A program made the position numbers and the translations under genes. From Nostoc edaphicum CCNP1411 (lineage in GTDB: Bacteria > Cyanobacteriota > Cyanobacteriia > Cyanobacteriales > Nostocaceae), in NCBI RefSeq assembly GCF_014023275.1, contig NZ_CP054698.1, forward strand, positions 682,001 to 746,000: 64,000 nt of DNA, written 5' to 3'. Under the pieces are notes generated by a model that saw only the letters and a program-made list of their open reading frames with translations, ran no database searches and had not been told where the DNA came from. The first letter of the stretch is position 1. Each line of letters starts with the position of its first letter. This document shows positions 56,276 through 64,000 of this stretch, in pieces.

Positions 56276-56400
56276 CTAGTACAGCACGGCGGAAATAAAC
56301 CACCCATTCCCAATCAACAAAACCCTTACGCTGTCTTCATTTTTAATTTTTAATTTTTAATTTTTAATTTTTAATTTTTAATTCCGCCTTGCGGTACTAG
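56276..56400. repeat. MITE-like element, long form (125 bp)
   Basis: Ends CTAGTACAGCACGGCGGAA and TTCCGCCTTGCGGTACTAG are inverted. The interior includes six units of the 7-mer TTTTAAT. Its right end overlaps the last codons of the gene at 56378. The short form at 61445 is otherwise almost identical but has four heptamers. Confidence 0.92.
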
Positions 56401-56833
56401 TGTTTGGTTCAGGGAAAGTTAACGTCCAGTTATCTTTATTGTTGATCTCGAAGTACAAACCTTGGAGAATAAGCCGCAGAGCTGTTCGAGTTCTAATAAA
56501 TTTCCTCACCAGATAAGTGCCTGGTTCAGCCAAGATATCATTAAAGTTTTTTCTATAACCAAATTGTTTTGAACAATAACTGCCAGCACCTTGGACTGTT
56601 AACACAAAAAATGGAGATTGTTTGTATTCATCAGGAATCATAAAGATGCCATATACATGGTGACGGCCACGCCACGGCTGAACAATAACTTTAGTAGCGC
56701 GTACTTGGAATTTTGTAGTTTTTGATGTGAGAAAAGTCTCGTAATTGCAATCAGAGTTATTCACAGGCCACCACAGTGTAATAATACTCAAGGAGAGCAG
56801 CAAAATTAAAATATAGCGGAGTCTGTGACGCAT
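56378..56833 (-). CDS. Hypothetical secreted/anchored protein whose end is supplied by a MITE
   Basis: 151 residues. The N-terminal helix (YILILLLSLSIITLWWP) is a signal anchor. The outer domain has NSDCNYETF and GAGSYCSKQFGYRKN, with two Cys likely forming a disulphide, and no known motif. The last residues (TSTARRN and the stop) are encoded by the inverted end of the MITE at 56276-56400, so the original C terminus has been replaced or extended. Family unknown to me. Confidence 0.65.
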   Translation of the reverse strand: MRHRLRYILILLLSLSIITLWWPVNNSDCNYETFLTSKTTKFQVRATKVIVQPWRGRHHVYGIFMIPDEYKQSPFFVLTVQGAGSYCSKQFGYRKNFNDILAEPGTYLVRKFIRTRTALRLILQGLYFEINNKDNWTLTFPEPNTSTARRN

Positions 56834-57453
56834 AAATCTAAGAAAAAGTTTTGAGGCGGCTGGTAGAATTTGATGAGTAATGATAATGCAGCTACAGCAG
56901 TAAGACTATCCACCTGCAACACCTCTGCAACAAGTTCTAACAGTCATTTTCATTGTTAATTGGTCATTAGCTTTTTTAAGGAGGTTAGGGAGGATCTAAA
57001 AGTGCCTAAAATCACAGTAGAACACTTTTAAAATAACCTCTCAATCGGCAGGTGGCTATTCCTTCCATCCCTCTTGTTGGGATGGGATTACCACTGATTT
57101 CTTTGACCCCATACATAAATCTAGCTACTCTGAATAAATAATTTTTGATTGTCGCTGTTACAGTATTAAACCTAGCTGAGAACCAATCGAGCTTTTGTGG
57201 CTGTTAACACTGATTTATGCTCAATTTTTTAGCTGTAATAAATTCTACAATTTGTTGCTTTTGTTATGCTTTTGATGTGGCTCTGTTTGGATTAGCAGTT
57301 ACTTTGAGGAGATCAGAGCATAGGCGTAGCCCATCGTAGACATCGCAATCAAGTTCAGGAAAAAATCTACTTTTATTTTTAGGCAATTAATGGGGTAGTC
57401 AAATACACAAATATCCGTTATATTCCCGTAAGTAACACTTGGTATAAATATTT
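56834..57453. other. Gene-free stretch
   Basis: 620 bp between divergent genes. There is a CATAGGCGTAGCCCATCG-type scrap near 57318 and AT-rich DNA, but no repeat with clear ends and no hairpin or ORF that I can support. Confidence 0.5.
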
Positions 57454-59100
57454 ATGGGAATAAGTTGGAGAAGTCTTAAGACAGTTGCGGGTTTCTTTGG
57501 TGCGATTATACTTACATCGTTCGGGACAAATGCTTCGGCCATTGCGGCTGACACAGTTGTGGTGCGTTTGGGTTTATTTACAGAATCCATCTCTCTTGCT
57601 GAGTTGCAAAAAGCTGCAAAAACTGGAAAATTACCTGGAAGTTTGCAGCCTTATGCTAAAAGATTATCTGAAGAACAACGCCGCTTTTTCTTAGGGGCGC
57701 TGGGCATGAATATACCGATGAATGTTGTCACCATTAATCGGTTAGTTAATACTCAGATTGGCACAACTATTCTCAATGACTTTGCTACAGCTTTAGCCCG
57801 AAAGGACAAAGCTGGGGTACAAGCACTGAGAGCAGGATTAGTATTAGGCTCTACTGCACCGCAGGGTCTTTCTATACTGAGTTTTATCGCGGCTTATCCC
57901 AGTAAACGCCTAGAAATTGATTTACCACAGGCTTTTGTGGTTGCAGGGAGTTTGAATACAGCTTTTTGGCGTACTCAACAATTTATGCTAGCGATCGCTC
58001 CCCAACTCGACCCCATAACACCACAGGTTTCTTTCCCTTTTGATCCGAGTCAACCAGGAAGCGCCCAAGTAAAAATACTCAACTTAAGCCTAAATGACCA
58101 AAAGCGCGATCGCAAAATCCCAGTTGATATTTACTGGTCAACTGCTGCAACTCCCGACAAACCCGTAATTGTCTTTTCTCACGGCTTCGGGTCAGTCCGC
58201 ACCGACTTGCGTTACCTCGCAGAACATTTAGCATCCCACGGTTATGTAGTAGCAGCTTTAGAACATCCCGGTAGTAATGAGGCAAATACTAACTTGGCAT
58301 TACAAGGTAAAACCAGAATTGTAAAGCCTCAAGAGTTTTTGTATCGCCCTCAAGATATTAGTTTTGTCCTCGACGAATTAGAAAAGCTCAATCAAACGGC
58401 TAATAATCCCCTTGTTGGGAAACTTGCAACTACGAACGCGATGGTTGTTGGTTATTCTTTTGGTGGTGGTACAGCTTTAGCAATTGCTGGAGCCGAGTTA
58501 CAACTGGAACATCTCAAACAACGCTGCAAAAAGAACTTGACTAGCTTGAGTCTGGCAGAAGGTATGCAGTGCATCGCTGAAGAATTGCCAGAAAATAGCT
58601 ATCAACTACGGGATACTAGAATCAAACAGGCGATCGCTCTTAATCCAACAACTTCTCTGATTTTTGGCGAAACTGGGTTAACTAAGGTGCAAGTTCCTAC
58701 CCTAGTGTTAGCAGGTTCCGTAGATAAAACCACCCCAGCTTTAACTGAACAGATTGTGGGATTTGACAAAATTCCATCCCCCAAATGGCTAGCTGGTATA
58801 CTTGGCGGTACTCATCTAAGTGTAAAAGATCCCAGTACCACTTTGGATCAGGCAGGACAACCGAATACACCGATTAGTGGCGGTGAAGTTGTGGGTGAAC
58901 AAGCCGCTGATGTACGTAAGTACGTTAAAGCTATAGCTTTGGCTTTTGCTGCACAGATGACTCCAGAAGCTAAAAACTACGCTGTGTTTCTGACATCAGA
59001 TTATGCCCAGTTTGCTTCGACTCCCGCATTCCCATTTCGCTTAATTACCCAGATTCCTCCTGATGCTATGGCAGTGGTGAAAGAATTTGTTGATAAATAA
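57454..59100 (+). CDS. Exported alpha/beta hydrolase with DUF1400 N-terminal domain
   Basis: 548 residues with a signal peptide (VAGFFGAIILTSFGTNASAIAA). Residues ~33-165 match the DUF1400 module found ahead of hydrolases in cyanobacteria (VVVRLGLFTESISLAELQ, PYAKRLSEEQRRFFLGAL). The alpha/beta hydrolase domain has the oxyanion motif FSHGFGSVRTDL, the nucleophile elbow GYSFGGG (Ser), Asp in AGSVDKTTP and His in LGGTHLS. It is probably an extracellular or periplasmic esterase/lipase of unknown substrate. Single gene. Confidence 0.9.
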   Translation: MGISWRSLKTVAGFFGAIILTSFGTNASAIAADTVVVRLGLFTESISLAELQKAAKTGKLPGSLQPYAKRLSEEQRRFFLGALGMNIPMNVVTINRLVNTQIGTTILNDFATALARKDKAGVQALRAGLVLGSTAPQGLSILSFIAAYPSKRLEIDLPQAFVVAGSLNTAFWRTQQFMLAIAPQLDPITPQVSFPFDPSQPGSAQVKILNLSLNDQKRDRKIPVDIYWSTAATPDKPVIVFSHGFGSVRTDLRYLAEHLASHGYVVAALEHPGSNEANTNLALQGKTRIVKPQEFLYRPQDISFVLDELEKLNQTANNPLVGKLATTNAMVVGYSFGGGTALAIAGAELQLEHLKQRCKKNLTSLSLAEGMQCIAEELPENSYQLRDTRIKQAIALNPTTSLIFGETGLTKVQVPTLVLAGSVDKTTPALTEQIVGFDKIPSPKWLAGILGGTHLSVKDPSTTLDQAGQPNTPISGGEVVGEQAADVRKYVKAIALAFAAQMTPEAKNYAVFLTSDYAQFASTPAFPFRLITQIPPDAMAVVKEFVDK

Positions 59101-59785
59101 GGGTCTTCCAATTCAAAAAATATCCAATTTTTTTGTAAGGGAACCAGTGCGTTGCCAAGAGTTGTCTGAGGGCCGTTTTCCCCCAATAGCGCAGCCTCTA
59201 CTCCATGAAAGGCTGTGCCAACAAGTCTGCATACCCCTACGAAGAAGGAAGCTTTAACAGTAGGGATACGGGGAACACTAGAAGCCGCAGATCATCCAGC
59301 CTCCCCATCCCTTTGTCCTTTCAATAAAATTGGACTTAATTTTTGATATTTTACTTAAATAAAATTATACAAACTTGATATTAGCTTTATAGTTGCTGTC
59401 AAGTCAATATTAAAATTTTACAGTAAGAATAAGTATTTAGATATAAACTTTATAATTGTTTTGGTAAAAATAATAGAAGCTTAAGAGTGTAAAAAAAATT
59501 GGATCATCTGCTGGATAATACATATGTATTCTGACTAAAATGCCAAAAATTAATGAACACAAGTTGCTTGATACAAAAATATGTTTGTGTATTGATCGGC
59601 ATAAATTTTTTTAAATTCACAAAAATGGGAGATAATTTTTATATGCCATAAGCCACAGATGAACCCAAAATAAGAAAAGTTCAAGGCTTTTTCTTTATTT
59701 AGATAATAATTAGTTCCCAATACATAATATTATAAAACTGATTTTGGATTCAGAATTAAACAATTATTCCATTTCACTCAAGATC
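59101..59785. other. Gene-free AT-rich stretch
   Basis: 685 bp. The first ~200 bp include a G+C-richer scrap (GGGATACGGGGAACACTAG) of dispersed-repeat type; the rest is very AT-rich. The promoter of the DUF6875-CYTH pair should lie here, but I cannot place it. Confidence 0.5.
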
Positions 59786-60472
59786 ATGCAACTCTATACA
59801 ACTCGTGAAATCGAACAACTCCAGCAACATGAAGACCTTCCTTACTTAATTGAAATTATGGATTGGGTGAAAAATTTTTTAGGAAGACCTCATCCTAGCT
59901 TAGGGAGAACCGGTGCAGTTTGCCCTTTTGTACCTTTATCTCTCAAGTCAAATACTATTCGTCTGGCAGTTATTCGCACAAAAGATTTGTATTCAGAACA
60001 ATTAGAAGATGTTGTTGGACGCTACCGAGATATCTTTCTTGAAATGGATATTAAAGAGCAGGAATTAGCAATCAATAAAGCTTTTTTACTTATCTTTCCT
60101 GACGTTCATATAGAAGACGCTACTAAACTAATAGATAGTGTCCAACAAAAACTTAAACCTTTGTTTGTTGAGTCAGGACTGATGATAGGAGAATTTCATA
60201 AACGTAATGACAGTCCTGGTTTGCACAACCCAAACTTTCGTCCACTTCGTAGCCCTATTCCCTTGTTGGCTATCCGGTTTATGGTTGAAGCTGATCTTCC
60301 ATTTCTTCAGAGTCCGACTGATCCACGCTTACGTATTCGGTATCTGGAAGCTTATTTAAAGCGCTTTGGTAATAAATTTATAGATGAAACAAAGTTTAAA
60401 AATGCTCATCAAGCATTGACTTTAGCGAAAGAACAACTTCAAAAAGAAAATTTACTGAGTTATTGCACATAA
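59786..60472 (+). CDS. DUF6875 domain protein
   Basis: 228 residues from ATG 59786 (MQLYTTREIEQLQ); a TTG at 59744 would add 14 residues. The diagnostic region is WVKNFLGRPHPSLGRTGAVCPFVP near the N terminus (in parts), followed by IFLEMDIKEQELAINKAFLLIFPD, a conserved FVESGLMIGEFHKRNDSPGLHNPNF (in parts) and PIPLLAIRFMVEADLPF. The fold and reaction are unknown. It ends 5 bp before the CYTH-protein start, so the two are translated together and probably act on linked substrates. Confidence 0.78.
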   Translation: MQLYTTREIEQLQQHEDLPYLIEIMDWVKNFLGRPHPSLGRTGAVCPFVPLSLKSNTIRLAVIRTKDLYSEQLEDVVGRYRDIFLEMDIKEQELAINKAFLLIFPDVHIEDATKLIDSVQQKLKPLFVESGLMIGEFHKRNDSPGLHNPNFRPLRSPIPLLAIRFMVEADLPFLQSPTDPRLRIRYLEAYLKRFGNKFIDETKFKNAHQALTLAKEQLQKENLLSYCT

Positions 60473-60477
60473 ATAAA

Positions 60478-60942
60478 ATGGCCAAAGAAATAGAGCGGAA
60501 ATATTTAGTGAGAGGAGATAGCTGGAGAGGATTAGCTGAGGGTAGTGTCTATCGTCAAGGATACATTGCCACACAGGACAAAGGGACTGTACGTATACGT
60601 ATAGTAGGAGAAAAAAGTTATTTGACAATTAAAGGCCCTAATATTAAATATTCCAGATTAGAGTTTGAGTATCCTATTCCTCTTGAAGATGCTCAAGAAA
60701 TACTTGAAACATTGTGTGAACGTCCCTTTATAGAAAAAATCAGATATAAAATAGAGTCGGGCGGTTTAATTTGGGAAATAGATGAGTTTGATGGTGTTAA
60801 TAAAGGATTGATTTTAGCAGAAGTTGAACTCAGTGATGAAAACCAACAAATTGAACTACCAACCTGGATTGGAGAAGAAGTTTCTGATGACTTCAGATAT
60901 TTCAACAGCAATCTAGTAAAACACCCATTTTCACAATGGTAA
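60478..60942 (+). CDS. CYTH-domain protein (triphosphate tunnel metalloenzyme)
   Basis: 154 residues from ATG 60478; a start at 60463 would overlap the previous gene. The N-terminal ExExK motif (EIERKYLV) is followed by YRQGYIA, TVRIRIVGEKSYLTIKGP, SRLEFEYPIPLEDA, EKIRYKIE, WEIDEFDG, and LILAEVELSDE, the full set of tunnel residues. CYTH enzymes hydrolyse tripolyphosphate or related triphosphates, or act as class IV adenylyl cyclases; short cyanobacterial members are mostly inorganic triphosphatases. It is paired with a DUF6875 gene. Confidence 0.92.
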   Translation: MAKEIERKYLVRGDSWRGLAEGSVYRQGYIATQDKGTVRIRIVGEKSYLTIKGPNIKYSRLEFEYPIPLEDAQEILETLCERPFIEKIRYKIESGGLIWEIDEFDGVNKGLILAEVELSDENQQIELPTWIGEEVSDDFRYFNSNLVKHPFSQW

Positions 60943-61008
60943 TGGTCGAAATATTGGTGATAAGCACACCCCTATGGGGAAGCAAGCTACACGCACCATC
61001 TCTTATAT

Positions 61009-61226
61009 AGGAATCATATTTGATTTCTGAAAAAAGCTCGGTAGTCTTGTAGTAGCCTGTCTAGGCTAAAATGGTGCAAAAAAATTGTAGGTTGGGTTGG
61101 AGGCTTTGCGTAACCCAACATCCTTATATATGTTGGGTTACACTCCGCTCCACCCAAACTACGTCTAATGCACTATTTGGCCTACACAGTCCACTACGTG
61201 CATTTCAAAAATCAAATACTAGTCCT
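61009..61226. repeat. MITE-like element with AGGAATCATATTTGATTTCTGAAA ends
   Basis: The two ends (AGGAATCATATTTGATTTC and AAAAATCAAATACTAGTCCT) are inverted. The interior palindrome is the GTAGGTTGGG...CCCAAACTACG unit also in 40937-41184. It lies after the CYTH gene. Confidence 0.82.
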
Positions 61227-61444
61227 CTAGAGCAATACAGTTCAGTTAATACTGTTTCTTTGTGAAGCTGCATATAATTCACCCCTTCTAACTCCCCCGA
61301 TGCATTGGGGGAGAACAGGATATTTCCCCCCTTTGCAAAGCTACGGTGTACACACAAGTCCTAAAAACCTAGCTTGATAAGCATTTCCTCCTTCCCAGTC
61401 GGAGACTGGGAATGCATTCATTGAGTCAGAGACTCAATATCTGA

Positions 61445-61555
61445 CTAGTACAGCACGGCGGAAATAAACCACCCATTCCCAATCAATAAAACCCTTACGC
61501 TGTCTTCATTTTTAATTTTTAATTTTTAATTTTTAATTCCGCCTTGCAGTACTAG
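61445..61555. repeat. MITE-like element, short form (111 bp)
   Basis: The same element as 56276-56400, with four rather than six TTTTAAT units (exactly 14 bp shorter) and very few other changes. The rest of 61227-61967 holds repeat scraps to ~61440 and then AT-rich DNA upstream of the DUF2808 gene. Confidence 0.92.
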
Positions 61556-61995
61556 AGGCAGAGCGGGAATTGTTTTTTCAGATAATTTACTATTTATAAC
61601 TACAAAAATCTACCGACTTAGAGATGTATGCAATAAGTAAACTACGGTAAATATATCAATTTATAGGTGTTTTTGTGTAGTTAAAGCCCAGTAAAATCAT
61701 CGACTTTTGAGTGAATTTACTAATGAAAATTCCAGCAAAATTAGTAATTCATTTAACTTTAACTATCTGTTTTTTATTCCTGGACAACTTTAAATTGCGT
61801 GCTAGAATTACAGCAAAATAGCCTAATAAATAGCCGATAAGCTTGATTACATTTGCTGATTTTAGAGTCTGTAATCATGCGTTTACTCAGGCTTAAATAT
61901 AGGTGTTTGAAGCAAGACTCAAGAATTTGAGTCTCAAAGAAAAATCATTGAGGTAAAAATATAAATTATGAAGTACGTTACTAATTTTTTTAGTA

Positions 61996-63183
61996 AGCTG
62001 TTACGCAGCTAAATTTAATAAACAGCATTACCTTTATTTTTAATTTTGCGTTCCCATTTAATAATAAGACCTCCTTCATTTAACAATTTATTTAACAACT
62101 CTTCTAGCTGTGATACTGACTCGAACAATCTATGAGCTATATATTCTTTTGCTGAATGCCAAACCAATTCAATCAAATTATAATCTGGACTATAAGGTGG
62201 TAGAAATTCCAGGATAATATTTGGCATTTCTGCCTTGATACGAACTAAAATATCTTTTCTTTTATGGAAGCTGGCATTATCTAAGATAATCACTATTTTC
62301 GCAGAACATTTATTGAAAGTCTCAATTCTATTTCCTTGCTCTATCCATTCTTGCAATAGAAAATTATTCAAAGATTGAAGCTGCTCATAAAATACATCGG
62401 CATTTCCTTTTTTAATCACAAAATTCATTCTCTTCTTGTCGTGATAACGTAACCCTCCCATAATATTTACTCTTCCTCTTCTTCTTTGACCTGTGATTTG
62501 TTTCCTTGTACCTTTCTTACCCCAGTTTTTTCTTCTTATCACTCTTAAACTAAATCCACTCTCATCCCAAAACCATACCTGTAAACGCTCTGGGGCTTCC
62601 TTTGTTATTCTTAAGTATTCTGACAATTTTTCTTTAAATGCCTTACGCATTTCAGGATTCTGTTTGTCCTCTAGGCTGTATTTTGCCCAAAGGTAAACGT
62701 ACTTTTTTCGCTCTAATATTCTCCCAACTTGTGAACCACTTAACTTAATTCCTGTTATCTTTTCGAGGTATGTAGCTAGTCTTGCTGCTGTCCAACGACC
62801 AAATTCATACCCATACTCTAGTGGCTCTTTTTCAATTATTTCTAATAATAAATCCTCATATTCTTTGGTAACTTTGCGGAAGTTCCCTTCTCTTCTTCCA
62901 TCTAAAAAACTTTCTAGGTTATCTGGATCGCCGTGAACTGCCCAATATGCTACTGTTGGATATGCAATATCTAAAAACTTACTAATCTCTTGATAAGTTT
63001 TTCCATCATTCATTAATAATAAAATCAGAATCTTTTCTCTTACGTAGGGATTTTCATGCTCTTTTAGCGTTTTTAGTAGCCTTTCCTTCTGCTCTTGGGA
63101 AAGATGATTTTTTGCTGGCATAGATGGCTGATACTAAATTAATTACTTAATCTAATATTATACAATCTAGCTGCGTAACAGCT
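61996..63183 (-). mobile_element. IS630-type insertion sequence, copy 2 (1188 bp, intact)
   Basis: The same 15-bp inverted ends as copy 1 (AGCTGTTACGCAGCT / AGCTGCGTAACAGCT), with a TA duplication at 61994-61995 and 63184-63185. Length is exactly 2 bp less than copy 1, equal to the two extra T in copy 1. The transposase frame is open. Confidence 0.97.
62015..63121 (-). CDS. IS630 family transposase
   Basis: 368 residues. The N-terminal ~130 residues contain two helix-turn-helix parts (KTYQEISKFLDIAYPTVAYW and LATYLEKITGIKLSGSQVGRIL in part) for binding the IS ends. The DDE nuclease domain has the first Asp in WFWDESGFSLR, the second in IVIILDNASFHKRKD and the Glu in PPYSPDYNLIELVWHSAKEY. This is the IS630/Tc1-mariner pattern. 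It is intact, so this copy could move itself and also copy 1. Confidence 0.96.
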   Translation of the reverse strand: MPAKNHLSQEQKERLLKTLKEHENPYVREKILILLLMNDGKTYQEISKFLDIAYPTVAYWAVHGDPDNLESFLDGRREGNFRKVTKEYEDLLLEIIEKEPLEYGYEFGRWTAARLATYLEKITGIKLSGSQVGRILERKKYVYLWAKYSLEDKQNPEMRKAFKEKLSEYLRITKEAPERLQVWFWDESGFSLRVIRRKNWGKKGTRKQITGQRRRGRVNIMGGLRYHDKKRMNFVIKKGNADVFYEQLQSLNNFLLQEWIEQGNRIETFNKCSAKIVIILDNASFHKRKDILVRIKAEMPNIILEFLPPYSPDYNLIELVWHSAKEYIAHRLFESVSQLEELLNKLLNEGGLIIKWERKIKNKGNAVY

Positions 63184-63787
63184 TACTCTATTTGTTGTCA
63201 GTACTGGACTATATTTAGTACCTCATTCGGTAGCCAATGCAGTTACCCTAAGTAATGGCGCGTTGGCGCAGCCCAACCTAGGCATCGCCTTTACCCAACC
63301 ACCGCGTTTAGTTAGTGCAAGCACTCCATACACCGATACAAGTGTTTCGGATACGACGTACTATTTCACTTTAGAAGTGCCAGCCACTGCTGGAGAGCCG
63401 TTGCAGCAGGTTACCTTTAACCAGATTCAGGGGACTGAAGATATTAAATTTAATCAGAAAGATACTTTTGCTTTTGAAGGTACACGTAATAGCCAAGGTT
63501 CAAAATTGCCACTTAAAGCTGCAAAAGGCGACAAAAAACAACAGACTTTCACAGTAATTTTTGATACTCCTGTCCAACCAGGAAAGACAGTTACTATTGG
63601 TCTACAAGCTTACCGCAATCCTTTTTATGATGGCGTCTATTTATTTGGTGTAAAAGCTTTTCCCTCTGGTGAGCAAACCGCTGGTCAATTTCTCGGCATC
63701 GGTCGCTTGCAATTTTACGCACCCACAACTACAGAGAATTAATCTTATCTAACCTATTCGACGTAGAATCTGCTCTTTTAACCATTC

Positions 63788-63820
63788 AGGACAAGAATCA
63801 TACTTGTCCTTTACTTTTTT
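63788..63820 (+). terminator. Rho-independent terminator after the DUF2808 gene
   Basis: AGGACAAG and CTTGTCCT pair around AATCATA and are followed by TTACTTTTTT. It lies 46 bp after the stop at 63742. Confidence 0.88.
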
Positions 63821-63914
63821 GAGAAAGTTTTCGCCACAGACTACATTTTCTTAAAGAGAATATCAATAAATTTTAATAGCCTCTTGTTTTTTAGCCATTT
63901 GATTCCCAACTCGA

Positions 63915-64000
63915 CTTGTGTATACATGGTAGCTTTTTAAGGGGGGAACCAGAATCAAAATCCCCCAATTTATCGGGGGATTTAGGGGTATCTAAAATTT
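63915..64000. repeat. Palindromic repeat cut by the window end
   Basis: AAGGGGGGAACC and AATCCCCCAATTTATCGGGGGATTT resemble the interior of the ATACCAATT-ended element at 12974. The right end lies outside the window. Confidence 0.6.

Larger units (their letters stand above)
61968..63742 (+). pseudogene. DUF2808 family secreted protein, disrupted by an IS in its signal peptide
   Basis: The start is ATG 61968 (MKYVTNFFS). After nine codons and one base an IS630-type element interrupts the frame. Joining 61995 to 63186 restores 194 residues: signal peptide MKYVTNFFSTLFVVSTGLYL...HSVANA, then ALAQPNLGIAFTQPPRLVS, a beta-rich domain with YYFTLEVPATAGEPLQQVTF and ending VKAFPSGEQTAGQFLGIGRLQFY (in parts). 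DUF2808 proteins are secreted or surface proteins of unknown role in cyanobacteria. As it stands, the 5' stub ends MKYVTNFFSKLLRS, and the rest has only a TTG at 63263 without a signal peptide, so the gene is inactive or mislocalised. Confidence 0.93.

Noticed and set aside
1..64000. tRNA or rRNA genes
   Set aside because: I looked for T-loop-like and anticodon-arm patterns by eye and found none I could support; a tRNA search program would be decisive.

Overview
The window reads as chromosomal DNA of a filamentous, heterocyst-type cyanobacterium close to Nostoc/Anabaena. Three things point that way. The octamer GCGATCGC (HIP1) is frequent. Many intergenic tracts are heptanucleotide tandem repeats. 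Several genes belong to cyanobacterial families: a high-light-inducible-type (HliP) protein, DUF1824, DUF3285, DUF2808, a DUF1400-type hydrolase and a DUF6875 protein. Genes are mostly single or in short operons, separated by long AT-rich gaps full of small palindromic, MITE-like repeats, several nested in one another. I saw no tRNA, rRNA, CRISPR array, prophage or replication origin, though a by-eye search for RNA genes is incomplete.

Layout. 0-3.5 kb: C-terminal end of a prohibitin-like (SPFH) protein, a DUF1824 protein and an ABC-F ATPase. 3.5-9.3 kb: a large NB-ARC (STAND) ATPase gene ending in about 20 near-identical 31-32-residue helical repeats, split by a 1.19-kb IS630-type element. 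9.5-14.3 kb: an antitoxin-like HTH pair, a phytochelatin-synthase-like cysteine peptidase, a 21-bp minisatellite, small hypothetical genes and an ArsC/Spx-type protein. 14.5-17.2 kb: an osmoprotectant-type ABC transporter (ATPase, permease, binding lipoprotein). 17.9-23.6 kb: an RTX calcium-binding repeat protein and gamma-glutamyltranspeptidase. 24.6-29 kb: prfB with a programmed +1 frameshift, DUF3285, ybeY, a diacylglycerol-kinase-family protein, a glutamine amidotransferase (trpG/pabA type) and a metallo-hydrolase. 29-34 kb: an FG-GAP repeat protein, an aminopeptidase P family peptidase and a histidine kinase. 34.3-40.9 kb: two c-di-AMP (ydaO/yuaA) riboswitches, one ahead of a nitrate/taurine-type ABC transporter and one ahead of a universal-stress protein and an ion-transporter-superfamily permease. 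41-49 kb: HliP-type protein, a 1039-residue repeat membrane protein, HupE/UreJ-like protein, ABC exporter and an unknown membrane protein. 49.6-60.9 kb: galE, a TauE/SafE-like operon, SGNH esterase, M28 peptidase, DUF1400 alpha/beta hydrolase, and a DUF6875-CYTH pair. 62-63.7 kb: a second, intact copy of the same IS, inserted in the signal peptide of a DUF2808 gene.

The two strongest signals are these. (1) The 34-41 kb region looks like a c-di-AMP regulon: two independent riboswitch aptamers, with compensating changes between them, stand in front of two unrelated transport units. Their variable loops appear to have taken up the same kind of repeats that fill the intergenic DNA. (2) The STAND gene combines a rapidly duplicating sensor repeat array, a palindromic intergenic repeat used in frame as a linker, and an IS insertion at a TA dinucleotide that can be removed exactly to give one 1379-codon frame. 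All positions come from reading the sequence; family names rest on motif recognition without database searches.
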